Assembly: GCA_902763885.1 (NCBI GenBank)
Contig: CACWTU010000001.1
Coordinates: 248,001-312,000, forward strand
DNA length: 64,000 nucleotides
Direction of reading: 5' to 3'
DNA from: an uncultured Bacteroidales bacterium
GTDB lineage: Bacteria; Bacteroidota; Bacteroidia; Bacteroidales; Bacteroidaceae
In this document: positions 44,869 to 53,565 of the stretch, piece by piece
How the letters are laid out: the number at the start of each line of letters is the position of its first letter
Numbering within the stretch: the stretch's first letter is position 1
Program-made: the position numbers and the translations under genes
Notes under the pieces: model-generated
Seen by the model: the letters and a program-made list of their open reading frames with translations, nothing else
Told to the model about the DNA's origin: nothing
The model's database searches: none

Positions 44869-46507
44869 ACAAAATCTTGCATCCCTCGCAGGGCTTCAAC
44901 TGCTTGAAGAAATCATTCCCCTTATCATCCACCAATATAAATGCGGGGAAGTCTTCGACTTCAATTTTCCAAATGGCCTCCATGCCAAGCTCGGGATACT
45001 CAACGCACTCAATTGACTTGATGTTGTTCTGAGCCAGGATGGCAGCGGGGCCGCCAATTGAACCCAGGTAGAAACCGCCGTGCTTCTTGCAGGCATCGGT
45101 AACAGCCTGTGAACGGTTACCCTTGGCCAGCATGATCATTGAACCACCGTTATCCTGGAACTCATCTACGTAGGGATCCATACGTCCGGCAGTGGTGGGA
45201 CCCATTGATCCGCAAGCCATTCCGGCCGGAGTCTTGGCGGGACCTGCGTAGTAGATGGGGTGCTCCTTGAGGTACTGAGGCATAGGCTCACCTGCATCAA
45301 GACGTGCCTTGATCTTGGCGTGTGCTATGTCACGACCTACTATGATTGTGCCGTTAAGGCTAAGGCGTGTGCTTACAGGATACTGTGAGAGCTGCTTGCA
45401 GACCTCAGCCATGGGGCGGTTCAGGTCAACCTTTACGGCATCGCCTTCACCTGCCTGACGCAGTTCCTCAGGAATCAGCTCGTATGGTTTGTCATCCATC
45501 TTCTCAATCCAGATACCGTCTTTGTTGATCTTGGCCTTGATGTTACGGTCAGCAGAGCAGCTTACGCCCAGACCTATGGGGCAGCTTGCACCGTGACGAG
45601 GCAGACGTATAACGCGGACATCATGAGCCATATACTTGCCGCCGAACTGTGCGCCCAGACCAATCTTGTAAGCCTCCTGCAGAAGCTGCTTCTCAAGCTC
45701 TACATCGCGGAATGCGCGGCCGGTCTCATCGCCTGTGGTGGGCAGAGAGTCATAATAGTGAGTTGATGCCAGTTTAACGGTGAGCAGGTTCTTTTCAGCA
45801 CTGGTACCACCAATTACGAATGCAATATGGTAGGGAGGGCAGGCTGCTGTACCCAGGCTCTTCATCTTTTCAACCAGGAACGGAATCAGAGTTCCGGGGT
45901 TCTGGATGCGGGCCTTGGTCTCCTGATACAGATATGTCTTGTTGGCCGAACCGCCACCCTTGGTAACCATCAGGAAGCGGTACTCCATACCCTCAGTTGC
46001 CTCGATGTCAATCTGTGCGGGCAGGTTACACTTGGTGTTCACCTCATTATACATATCCAGGGGAGCGTTCTGGCTGTAGCGCAGGTTCTCCTCAGTGTAT
46101 GTCTTGTAAACGCCCTCAGAAAGTGCCTCCTCATCGCAGAATCCGGTCCAGACTTGCTGGCCCTTCTCTCCGTGAATGATTGCGGTACCGGTATCCTGGC
46201 ACAGAGGCAGTTTACCCTTGGCTGATACCTCTGCGTTGCGCAGGAATGTCAGTGCTACGTACTTGTCGTTGTCACTTGCCTCAGGGTCACGCAGTATCTT
46301 GGCCACCTGCTCATTGTGTGAACGGCGCAGCAGAAAACTTACATCGCGGAATGCGGCATTGGCCATCTTGGTCAGACCCTCCTTCTGAACCTTCAGGATA
46401 GGTTTGCCCTCAAACTCGCTTACGCTTACGTAGTCTTTTGTGAGCAGATAGTACTCTGTCTCATCCTTGCCCAGCTGGAACATGGGCGCATACTTAAAAT
46501 TTGCCAT
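44867..46507 (-). CDS. Class I (4Fe-4S) fumarate hydratase
   Basis: Interconverts fumarate and malate, in anaerobes mainly in the reductive branch leading to succinate. The 546-aa fused alpha/beta enzyme is of the FumA/FumB type. The alpha part has [29 protein letters not shown] and [18 protein letters not shown], giving the three cluster cysteines. The beta part has [18 protein letters not shown] and [26 protein letters not shown]. The Fe-S cluster makes it oxygen-sensitive, in line with an anaerobic lifestyle. It stands between the AT-rich repeat and a REP-like palindrome. Confidence 0.95.
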   Translation of the reverse strand: MANFKYAPMFQLGKDETEYYLLTKDYVSVSEFEGKPILKVQKEGLTKMANAAFRDVSFLLRRSHNEQVAKILRDPEASDNDKYVALTFLRNAEVSAKGKLPLCQDTGTAIIHGEKGQQVWTGFCDEEALSEGVYKTYTEENLRYSQNAPLDMYNEVNTKCNLPAQIDIEATEGMEYRFLMVTKGGGSANKTYLYQETKARIQNPGTLIPFLVEKMKSLGTAACPPYHIAFVIGGTSAEKNLLTVKLASTHYYDSLPTTGDETGRAFRDVELEKQLLQEAYKIGLGAQFGGKYMAHDVRVIRLPRHGASCPIGLGVSCSADRNIKAKINKDGIWIEKMDDKPYELIPEELRQAGEGDAVKVDLNRPMAEVCKQLSQYPVSTRLSLNGTIIVGRDIAHAKIKARLDAGEPMPQYLKEHPIYYAGPAKTPAGMACGSMGPTTAGRMDPYVDEFQDNGGSMIMLAKGNRSQAVTDACKKHGGFYLGSIGGPAAILAQNNIKSIECVEYPELGMEAIWKIEVEDFPAFILVDDKGNDFFKQLKPCEGCKIL

Positions 46508-46548
46508 CGTTGTTTCTATTTTTTTGTTGTTTCTCTCTTTTCTTTTTC

Positions 46549-46594
46549 CGCAAAGGGGACGGTTCTGTTCGCGAACAGAACCGTCCCCTTTGCG
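46549..46594. repeat. 46-bp perfect palindrome (REP-like, second copy)
   Basis: Two 23-base arms with no spacer, identical to the core of the copies at 25267 and 55032. It directly abuts the hflX stop codon (46595-46597) and lies upstream of the fumarase start. Confidence 0.9.
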
Positions 46595-47848
46595 TTATTC
46601 TGCATCAGGATAGAGGAAATCGTTGTACGGGTACTTTTGTACGTGCAACTGCTTCACTCTATCGTATAGTACTTTTCTCATATTCTCAATGCCGGTCTTC
46701 TTGAGGGCCGATACAAACAGGCACTCGCCGTTAAGACGGCCCATCCAGGTGCGTTGCAGCTCCTCCATGGTGATGTTCTCACGGGTGGCGGGGGTAAGGT
46801 CATCGGCCTCCTTCTCTATCCAGGTGTAGGCATCGGTCTTGTTAAAGAGAACGATTTTGGGCTTGTCACCTGCGCCAAGGTCGGCCAGGGTCTTATCTAC
46901 CACCTTCATCTGATCCTCAAAGTCGGGGTGCGATATATCCACTACATGTATAAGAAGGTCTGCCTCACGGACCTCATCCAGTGTGGATTTGAATGACTCC
47001 ACAAGGTCGGTGGGCAGTTTGCGGATGAATCCTACTGTATCTGAAAGCAAAAACGGTAGGTTGTCCACAACTACCTTGCGCACGGTTGTGTCAAGTGTTG
47101 CAAAGAGTTTGTTCTCGGCAAACACATCGCTCTTGGAGAGCAGGTTCATAAGGGTGGATTTGCCTACGTTGGTGTATCCTACCAGGGCAACGCGAATCAA
47201 TCGGCCGCGGTTCTTGCGCATGGTGGATTTCTGGCGGTCTATGTCGGCCAGTTGTTCCTTGAGCCAGCTTATGCGTTTGGTGATGATACGGCGGTCCATC
47301 TCAAGCTGGGTCTCACCAGGTCCGCGCAGACCTACCGTACCCTTACCGCCACCGGCGCCGGATCCACCGCCCTGACGCTCCAGGTGAGTCCACATTCGCT
47401 GCAGACGGGGCAGCAGATAGCGGTACTGCGCCAGCTCCACCTGTGTCTTGGCGTGGGCTGTCTGGGCACGCATGGCGAATATATCCAGAATCAGTGATGT
47501 GCGGTCCAGGACCTTTACGCCCAGCACGCTCTCAATGGCCGACATCTGCTTGGCGGTGAGCTCATCGTCAAAGATTGCCATACCCACCTCATTCTCCATA
47601 TCCTCCATGCGCTTGATGTAGTCACGCATCTCCTCCAGTTTGCCCTTACCTACGTATGTGGCGGCAAGTGCCTGGGGTATCTTTTGGGTGAAACGGCGCA
47701 TCACACGCACTCCGGCGGTATCGGCCAGGAACTCAAGTTCGTCAAGATACTCGTTTGTCTTGCGCTCGTCCTGATCCTGCGTGATGATACCCACCAGTAT
47801 CGCGGTCTCGGCCTTCTTCTCTGTTATGACTTGGAACTCTTCTTTCAT
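46595..47848 (-). CDS. hflX: Ribosome-associated GTPase HflX
   Basis: A 417-aa GTPase that splits or rescues stalled ribosomes. The N-terminal HflX domain contains the glycine-rich GGGSGAGGGKGTVGLRGPGETQLE. The G domain has G1 GYTNVGKST, the switch region with TLDTTVRK, G3 DTVGFI and G4 NKTD. The start overlaps the rsmI stop by 4 bp, indicating an rsmI-hflX operon. Its stop touches the palindrome. Confidence 0.94.
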   Translation of the reverse strand: MKEEFQVITEKKAETAILVGIITQDQDERKTNEYLDELEFLADTAGVRVMRRFTQKIPQALAATYVGKGKLEEMRDYIKRMEDMENEVGMAIFDDELTAKQMSAIESVLGVKVLDRTSLILDIFAMRAQTAHAKTQVELAQYRYLLPRLQRMWTHLERQGGGSGAGGGKGTVGLRGPGETQLEMDRRIITKRISWLKEQLADIDRQKSTMRKNRGRLIRVALVGYTNVGKSTLMNLLSKSDVFAENKLFATLDTTVRKVVVDNLPFLLSDTVGFIRKLPTDLVESFKSTLDEVREADLLIHVVDISHPDFEDQMKVVDKTLADLGAGDKPKIVLFNKTDAYTWIEKEADDLTPATRENITMEELQRTWMGRLNGECLFVSALKKTGIENMRKVLYDRVKQLHVQKYPYNDFLYPDAE

Positions 47849-48552
47849 TCTTCTTCGTTATCCTCTTTGTGTTTTTTGTCGGAAGCTCCGCCAAGCACAA
47901 TCACAATCTCGCCCTTAGGCTCATGGGCCTTGAAATGGGCATGAACCTCTGCAAGTGTACCACGTACGCTCTCCTCATGGACTTTTGATATCTCTCTGCA
48001 AACGCAAACCGGACGTTCGTTGCCATAGGCCTCAATGAACTGCTCCAGCGCCTTGACAAGGCGGAACGGTGATTCATAGAAGATGATGGTGCGGGGTTCG
48101 TCCTTAAGAGCGGCTATGCGGCTCTGGCGTCCCTTTTTCTGCGGCAGGAATCCTTCAAAAAGGAATCTGTCACAAGGCAGACCGGAGTCAATCAGTGCAG
48201 GCACGAATGCGGTTGCACCGGGCAGGCACTCCACATCGATACCCTGCTGGACACACTCACGCACCAGCATGAATCCGGGATCGGATATGCCTGGAGTACC
48301 GGCATCGCTTATAAGTGCCACAGACTCACCAGCCTGAATACGGGCCGCCATCTGGGCCGATGTCTCATGCTCGTTGAACTTGTGGTGTGACTGCAGCGGC
48401 TTATGGATGTCATAGTGCTTGAGCAGGACGGAACTGGTCCGGGTATCCTCAGCCAGAATAAGGTCCACCTCCTTAAGGATGCGTAATGCCCTCAAGGTGA
48501 TGTCCTCAAGATTTCCCACCGGTGTGGGTACCAGATATAGTTTTCCTGCCAT
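47845..48552 (-). CDS. rsmI: 16S rRNA (cytidine-1402-2'-O)-methyltransferase RsmI
   Basis: Methylates C1402 in the ribosomal decoding centre using SAM. The 235-aa tetrapyrrole-methylase fold has the N-terminal LYLVPTPVGNLEDITLRA signature, AEDTRTSSVLLKHY, LISDAGTPGISDPGF and the FYESPFRLVKAL motif. I chose MAGKLYLVP as the start; a longer in-frame start adds 14 residues without family support. It is the first gene of a two-gene operon with hflX. Confidence 0.94.
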   Translation of the reverse strand: MAGKLYLVPTPVGNLEDITLRALRILKEVDLILAEDTRTSSVLLKHYDIHKPLQSHHKFNEHETSAQMAARIQAGESVALISDAGTPGISDPGFMLVRECVQQGIDVECLPGATAFVPALIDSGLPCDRFLFEGFLPQKKGRQSRIAALKDEPRTIIFYESPFRLVKALEQFIEAYGNERPVCVCREISKVHEESVRGTLAEVHAHFKAHEPKGEIVIVLGGASDKKHKEDNEEE

Positions 48553-48622
48553 TCTCGTGTGCGCGCGTGCGTTGCAAAACACAAAAGTAGTCAAAATCCC
48601 CGTATCTCCCGCGTTTTTTAGT

Positions 48623-48631
48623 TATGTTTGC
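48623..48631 (+). promoter_or_regulatory. -7 box TATGTTTGC for the lipoprotein-radical SAM pair
   Basis: Exact TAnnTTTG match, 44 bases upstream of the ATG at 48676. Confidence 0.6.
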
Positions 48632-48675
48632 AAAACAGTTGTTTAACCATATCCATCAGGAGTCATATCAATAGT

Positions 48676-49077
48676 ATGAAGTTCAGGAAAATTAAACTGT
48701 TTGTTTCTAAGGGATGGACTCTTATTATCTGTTCATTCTCAGTGGCTGTGCTGGCTCTTATGAGCTCTTGCCGCAGCAAGAAGGTTGACAAGGCTCCCGA
48801 TGTGCCCGACGATGACTCATCGGAAGAGATCATGGAAGGGACTGTCATCAGCCGGACGAGTGGCCTTAATCCTATGATTGCATTGCCAAGTGATTCCAAG
48901 GCCGTAAGGGATATGATTGAAGAGTCAAATGCCCTTAAGGAGACGTTGGGCCGATGGATGAATTCAGTAGTTTACGGGCCTCCTGAAGTGATGGAGCGCC
49001 GTGCGGCTGAGAATGCGGAGATGCGCCATAAAATAGATTCCATTGATGCCAGGATCAGAAAAGAGCGTGGTAAATAA
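48676..49077 (+). CDS. Small lipoprotein paired with a radical SAM enzyme
   Basis: A 133-aa lipoprotein: the signal peptide (GWTLIICSFSVAVLALMSSC) ends in a lipobox with the cysteine at about residue 33. The mature part is charged, with an Asp/Pro-rich linker (DKAPDVPDDDSSEE), then VVYGPPEVMERR and a helical C-terminus rich in Glu/Arg. It lies 21 bp before a SPASM radical SAM gene and presumably shares its promoter. The arrangement resembles the Bacteroidetes 'rSAM/lipoprotein' pairs, in which the lipoprotein is a suspected substrate or partner. Whether it is modified is unknown. I chose the ATG at 48676 for the signal peptide. Confidence 0.78.
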   Translation: MKFRKIKLFVSKGWTLIICSFSVAVLALMSSCRSKKVDKAPDVPDDDSSEEIMEGTVISRTSGLNPMIALPSDSKAVRDMIEESNALKETLGRWMNSVVYGPPEVMERRAAENAEMRHKIDSIDARIRKERGK

Positions 49078-49098
49078 ATGATTTGTTTGCTGTAAGAT

Positions 49099-50178
49099 AT
49101 GGATTGTAAGATTACGTTTGCCAAGAGATTAGTCCTTGAGGCCGGTAGAGCGGCACTGCGTACGGAGATTCTGGAGCATAAACTCACCCAGCTGTTTTGG
49201 GAGTGTACGCTACGTTGTAACCTCAGCTGCCGCCACTGCGGAAGTGACTGCCGCAAGACTGCCGGGCTGGAAGATCCTCCCATGAGTGACCTTCTGGGCG
49301 TACTGGACAGCAGTCCAAAGGATTTTGAGCGTGGCCGATGCGTAGTCATTACCACTGGCGGTGAACCTCTGGTGCGTAAGGATATAGTCCAGGTGGGTGC
49401 TGAGATCAAGAAGCGCGGATATCTGTGGGGAATGGTTACCAACGGTATGCTGCTTACCCGTGAAAAGGTAAATGAACTGGTGGATACAGGTCTTGACACG
49501 ATTGCCATGAGTTTTGACGGTTTTGAGCCGGAGCATAACTGGATGCGCGGCAGTGACCTGAGCTTTAAGCGGGCTGATGCAGCCATTGACTGGTTCAATG
49601 AACATAGGGGGCTTACCTGGGATCTTATCACCTGCGTAAACAAGCGTAACTTTGATTATCTGGATAAATTCAAGGAGTACCTTATCAGCCGTGGCGTCGG
49701 ACAGTGGCGTATCTTCACTGTGGCTCCTATGGGCCGTGCCGCCGGCGATGATGAACTGACCATATCAGATGAGCAGTATGTGCAGCTTATGAATTACATC
49801 GCTGCGGTTCGCCGTGAAGGCAGGATCAAGCTGAACTACTCATGTGAAGGATTTGTAGGTCCTTATGAGGGAATAGTCCGTGACCATCTGTTCCGTTGTG
49901 TGGCCGGACTTACAGTTGCCTCAATACTCAATGACGGCTCCATATCGGGTTGCCTGAGCATACGTAGTGACTATCATCAGGGCAACATACATCAGGATAA
50001 TTTCTGGGATGTTTGGGAAAACGGTTTCAAACCTTACCGCGACCGCAAATGGATGAAGACCGATGAATGCGGCAAATGCAAGGCGTGGCGATACTGCCAG
50101 GGTGGAGCAATGCACCTGCGCGGTGAAAACGGCCGCATGCTCTCCTGCAACTTCCTGAAAATCAAGAACGCAAAATGA
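49099..50178 (+). CDS. SPASM-domain radical SAM protein (rSAM/lipoprotein type)
   Basis: A 359-aa radical SAM enzyme. The cluster-binding CxxxCxxC is C40-NLS-C44-RH-C47, with another cysteine at 36. A GGEPLVRKDI motif (SAM binding) and FDGFEPEHNWMRG follow. The C-terminal ~90 residues form a SPASM-type region with additional cysteines (FRCVAG, SGCLSI, CGKCKAWRYCQGG, LSCNFL), expected to hold auxiliary 4Fe-4S clusters. SPASM enzymes often modify peptides. It probably acts with the lipoprotein encoded just upstream and resembles the family TIGR04133, recalled from knowledge and not searched. The stop TGA lies at the very edge of a palindromic element. Confidence 0.85.
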   Translation: MDCKITFAKRLVLEAGRAALRTEILEHKLTQLFWECTLRCNLSCRHCGSDCRKTAGLEDPPMSDLLGVLDSSPKDFERGRCVVITTGGEPLVRKDIVQVGAEIKKRGYLWGMVTNGMLLTREKVNELVDTGLDTIAMSFDGFEPEHNWMRGSDLSFKRADAAIDWFNEHRGLTWDLITCVNKRNFDYLDKFKEYLISRGVGQWRIFTVAPMGRAAGDDELTISDEQYVQLMNYIAAVRREGRIKLNYSCEGFVGPYEGIVRDHLFRCVAGLTVASILNDGSISGCLSIRSDYHQGNIHQDNFWDVWENGFKPYRDRKWMKTDECGKCKAWRYCQGGAMHLRGENGRMLSCNFLKIKNAK

Positions 50179-50260
50179 TACCAAAGGGGTCAGACCCCAA
50201 TGGTACTCTTTTCAAAAAAAAGTACCATTGGGGTCTGACCCCTTTGGTACCCTTTGGTAC
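50179..50260. repeat. Inverted pair of REP-like elements, terminator-like
   Basis: Perfect 29-base inverted arms (50179-50207 and 50221-50249; TACCAAAGGGGTCAGACCCC...) are separated by 13 bases and followed by a third partial TTTGGTAC and a run of seven T (50251-50257). As RNA it would be a long terminator hairpin for the radical SAM gene. The core is the GTCAGAC variant of the family. Confidence 0.85.
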
Positions 50261-50313
50261 TTTTTTTCTCAAAGAAGGACGCATTTTGTCCGTTTTACAG
50301 TTTATGATATAGA

Positions 50314-50348
50314 AATGGCACAAAAGGGACAGTCCCTACTGTGCCATT
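50314..50348. repeat. Single REP-like hairpin
   Basis: Outer arms AATGGCACA/TGTGCCATT enclose the core AGGGACAGTCCCT. It lies in the spacer between the radical SAM gene and the FISUMP protein gene. Confidence 0.75.
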
Positions 50349-50428
50349 GCAACAGAATTGCAGCGCTTTTTTGTTGTTTTTGGATTAAGGGGGGGATACT
50401 TTTGTCCCAGGTTAAAGATAAAAATGGT

Positions 50429-53400
50429 ATGAGATTTATCCGTCTTTCAGTATTTGTATTTTTCAGCGTTATGTGCAGAATGGTGTCTGCACAGGATGCT
50501 ACGTATGTGGATTTGGGATTGAGTGTAAAGTGGAATACCGTCAATACCGGTGTTACTGCCGACAGACCGGCTGGTGATTATTACCGCTGGACTGATGCAG
50601 TGGCCATCAAGACTACCGATGGCAGCCGTATGGGCACTAAGGCTGAGTGGGAGGAACTGCGCAAATACTGCTCATGGAAATGGACCGAGCAGAATGGAAT
50701 AGAGGGATATAAGGTAACAAGTAAGATAAAAGGATATACGGACCGGAGCATATTCCTGCCGGCTGCCGGCTGGCTCAATAATAGTCGTGTTGAAGCGTAT
50801 AACGCATATGCTGCATATTGGAGCTCCACACCAGGAGTGCAACCGGATGGTGAAGCCGCTTACGGTTTCAACTTTAAGCTTGGAGCCGATGAGTGGCACA
50901 GCGAGAACAGCTGGGCAGAACAGTCGGTTCGCATGGTAATGCCGTTGTCTGGCAAAGAGCTATCCAAAATCACTCTGGAAAAGAAGAAACTGTCAATACA
51001 GCAGGGTGCAAGTACCAGACTGGAAGTGATGATGGGAAAGCGTAATGTAAACAGCTCCTGCACCTGGAAATCCTCCGATGAAAAGGTTATAAATGTTGTT
51101 GAGGACGGCCTTCTGGTGGCTGCAGGTCCGGGTAGTTGCAAGGTACAGGTAACTGCATACGGAAAGACTGCTGAATGCTCCGTGACTGTAACTCCTCATG
51201 AGTATGAATATGTGGATTTGGGGCTTAGTGTGCTGTGGGCTACATCCAATTTGGGAGCATCGGCCCCGGAAAGTTATGGTGACTATTATGCATGGGCCGA
51301 GATTGAGTCCAAGGAGTTCTTCTCCTGGAACAATTACCGTTACTGCACTTTCCAACATGATCAGGGTATGGATAAATATACCATTGACGGTATGTCTCAT
51401 CAGGGACTTAAGGCCGACAATCTGAACCGTCTGGAGCCGACTGATGATGCCGCTACCGTAATGTTGGGTGATGCCTGGCATATACCTACAACCGATGAGT
51501 TTGTAGAATTGATGTCAAACTGTACATATGATACCGCGACCGTAAATGGAGTAGCCGGAATGCGTTTTACAAGCAATGTTCCCGGATTTGAGGGACGTAG
51601 CATTTTCATTCCGTATTCAGGTCGTATGAACGGCAATGAGCCCATGGACAGAGGCAAGCAACTGTCTCTCTGGACATCGATTGCAGGCAGGGGTACCAGA
51701 GGAAGTTGCTTCAGTACCATTGGTACTGTAAACGGAATGATGGGAAGCTTGTCAGAGATGTCTCCTGTTGAGGTGCTGAGAATGTCCCAATATAGCAAAC
51801 CTAATGGCTTTGAAACCAGATTCATAGGATTGAACATCCGTCCAGTTCGCTCCCTTACGGATGATATGTTTAAATCACTCTCTTTGTCAGATGAGAAACT
51901 GGACCTGCATTATGGTGAGATTCACAATCTGGAGGCTGTAATGATGCCGTCGGGCCGTCCGGTCAAGCCCACTTCAATCATATGGAGTTCATCGGCACCG
52001 GAGATTGTGGCAACAAACAGTGATGGGTCTGTTACTGCAGTAGGCCAGGGCGAATGCATAATTACTGCTGAGAGTGAGGGACGAAAGGCACAGATGAAGG
52101 TGAAGGTAACACTGCCTGTACCTGAGGCTGTTGACTTGGGACTCAGCGTAAAGTGGGCATCGGCTAATTTGGGGGCATCGTATCCAAATGAGGCTGGCGG
52201 ATATTTTGCCTGGGGTGAGACCGCTCCCAAGGCCGGTGTTTATGACGGCAAGAAATACAAGTTCGGCGAATATACAGACCAGATGTCCAAGTATAATTTC
52301 TATACCACTCCCAGTCAATTGGGAGGGCCCAAATACCCGCTTGATTACAAGGAGATTCTTGATCCGGAGGATGATGCGGCAACCGTACTGCTGGGCGGAG
52401 ACTGGCGTATGCCTACCGCTGATGAACTTTGGGAACTCAAGACCAAATGTACCTGGACGCCGGTTACAACTGTGATAGACAGCACCGAATTTTATGTTGA
52501 AAGACGTCTTGAGGGATATATCATAACCAGTAATGTACCGGGATATGAGGGTAACAGCATATTCCTTCCCGCTGCTGGCTATATAAGTGATCATGAGAGC
52601 TATTCTTCTAAGGGTGGATTGGTAAGCAATAAGGGAGCTGAATTATATTACTGGACATCGACACTAGGTCAGGCAATAGGTGGTGACAGAAGATGGAGTG
52701 GTTGCACAATAAGGCCTGTATTGGATGATAATCCGTCAGGTAACAAGCCGGTAATTGCTCCCGATCCGGTAAAAAAGCCCAAGCGTAATGTCATGGTAGA
52801 TTTGGGATTAAGTGTGCTATGGGCAGACTGCAATGTAGGTGCTGACAGCCCACAGGAAATCGGAGCCCGTTTTGCTTGGGGTGAGACCGCACCAAAAGCC
52901 TATTACTCAGAGTACAACTACAAACACATGAAAGCCTTTAAGGATGAAAACAAGTGGTGGTACTCCAAATATACACCTGATAATGGTCCGTATATGGACG
53001 GCTTGACCAGACTGGAAGCTGAGGATGATGCAGCCACGGTAAACTGGGGAGGCAAATGGCGTATGCCTACCAAGGAGGAGTTTAAGGAGCTGTATGATAA
53101 TTGCGTATGGGCTGAGGATTCCATTAACGGAGTCAAGGGATATCGCATAACAAGCAAGGTTCCCGGATATACTGATAACTCCATATTCCTTCCATATAAT
53201 TCAAATTCTTGGGAATCTTTTTTTGATAAAGAGTATAAAGATGGCTTTTATATGACATCAGACTTAAGTTCCCGGCAACAACTCATGTGGAGTGGTTGCG
53301 TCGTACTGGAATTCAGTGAGTTTGAATTCGGCACGTCCGATGAGGTGGACATGGACTTTGGAGAGAATGCAAGGTCTTTGGGTGGTACCAGGATGTCTAA

Positions 53401-53464
53401 GATACATATTGCGTCCAGGGACAGGGTAAAAAGCTATTGTGTCCGTGCCGTATGTGAAAAATGA
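50429..53464 (+). CDS. Exported multidomain protein: four FISUMP-type repeats and two Ig-like (BIG2) domains
   Basis: A 1011-aa secreted protein with signal peptide MRFIRLSVFVFFSVMCRMVSAQ. Four copies of a ~200-residue module each begin with VDLGLSV(K/L)WA..N.GA and a Y(Y/F)AWGE-like segment, then a DAATV...W(R/H)(M/I)PT.(D/E)E motif, then (I/T)SN/SKVPGY...SIFLP(A/Y). They start near residues 27, 258, 569 and 789. This is the FISUMP/DUF1566-like fold seen in Bacteroidetes and Fibrobacter surface proteins. Between modules 1/2 and 2/3 are Ig-like BIG2 domains (CTWKSSDEKVINVVEDG; IIWSSSAPEIVATNSDGSVTAVG). It is probably displayed outside the cell for binding; the ligand is unknown. Upstream in-frame starts are repeat sequence and are rejected. 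The stop codon lies inside a repeat. Confidence 0.82.
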   Translation: MRFIRLSVFVFFSVMCRMVSAQDATYVDLGLSVKWNTVNTGVTADRPAGDYYRWTDAVAIKTTDGSRMGTKAEWEELRKYCSWKWTEQNGIEGYKVTSKIKGYTDRSIFLPAAGWLNNSRVEAYNAYAAYWSSTPGVQPDGEAAYGFNFKLGADEWHSENSWAEQSVRMVMPLSGKELSKITLEKKKLSIQQGASTRLEVMMGKRNVNSSCTWKSSDEKVINVVEDGLLVAAGPGSCKVQVTAYGKTAECSVTVTPHEYEYVDLGLSVLWATSNLGASAPESYGDYYAWAEIESKEFFSWNNYRYCTFQHDQGMDKYTIDGMSHQGLKADNLNRLEPTDDAATVMLGDAWHIPTTDEFVELMSNCTYDTATVNGVAGMRFTSNVPGFEGRSIFIPYSGRMNGNEPMDRGKQLSLWTSIAGRGTRGSCFSTIGTVNGMMGSLSEMSPVEVLRMSQYSKPNGFETRFIGLNIRPVRSLTDDMFKSLSLSDEKLDLHYGEIHNLEAVMMPSGRPVKPTSIIWSSSAPEIVATNSDGSVTAVGQGECIITAESEGRKAQMKVKVTLPVPEAVDLGLSVKWASANLGASYPNEAGGYFAWGETAPKAGVYDGKKYKFGEYTDQMSKYNFYTTPSQLGGPKYPLDYKEILDPEDDAATVLLGGDWRMPTADELWELKTKCTWTPVTTVIDSTEFYVERRLEGYIITSNVPGYEGNSIFLPAAGYISDHESYSSKGGLVSNKGAELYYWTSTLGQAIGGDRRWSGCTIRPVLDDNPSGNKPVIAPDPVKKPKRNVMVDLGLSVLWADCNVGADSPQEIGARFAWGETAPKAYYSEYNYKHMKAFKDENKWWYSKYTPDNGPYMDGLTRLEAEDDAATVNWGGKWRMPTKEEFKELYDNCVWAEDSINGVKGYRITSKVPGYTDNSIFLPYNSNSWESFFDKEYKDGFYMTSDLSSRQQLMWSGCVVLEFSEFEFGTSDEVDMDFGENARSLGGTRMSKIHIASRDRVKSYCVRAVCEK

Positions 53465-53540
53465 TACCAAAGGGGACAGACCCCAATGGTATCATTTTGG
53501 GAAAAGAGTACCAAAGGGGACAGACCCCAATGGTATCATT
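53461..53540. repeat. Two tandem REP-like elements; first contains the upstream gene's stop
   Basis: Copy 1 (53461-53495) is ATGATACCA...TGGTATCAT around AAGGGGACAGACCCCAA. Copy 2 (53507-53540) is a direct repeat starting AGTACC. The TGA at 53462-53464 that ends the FISUMP gene is the second to fourth base of copy 1. The next ATG is 26 bases after copy 2. Confidence 0.85.
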
Positions 53541-53565
53541 TTTAGAAATTTTAAAGATTACAGAT

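Noticed and set aside
50228..50428. N-terminal extension of the FISUMP protein starting MGSDPFGTLWYFF
   Set aside because: The extension is translated repeat DNA and spacer. The ATG at 50429 gives a clean signal peptide.
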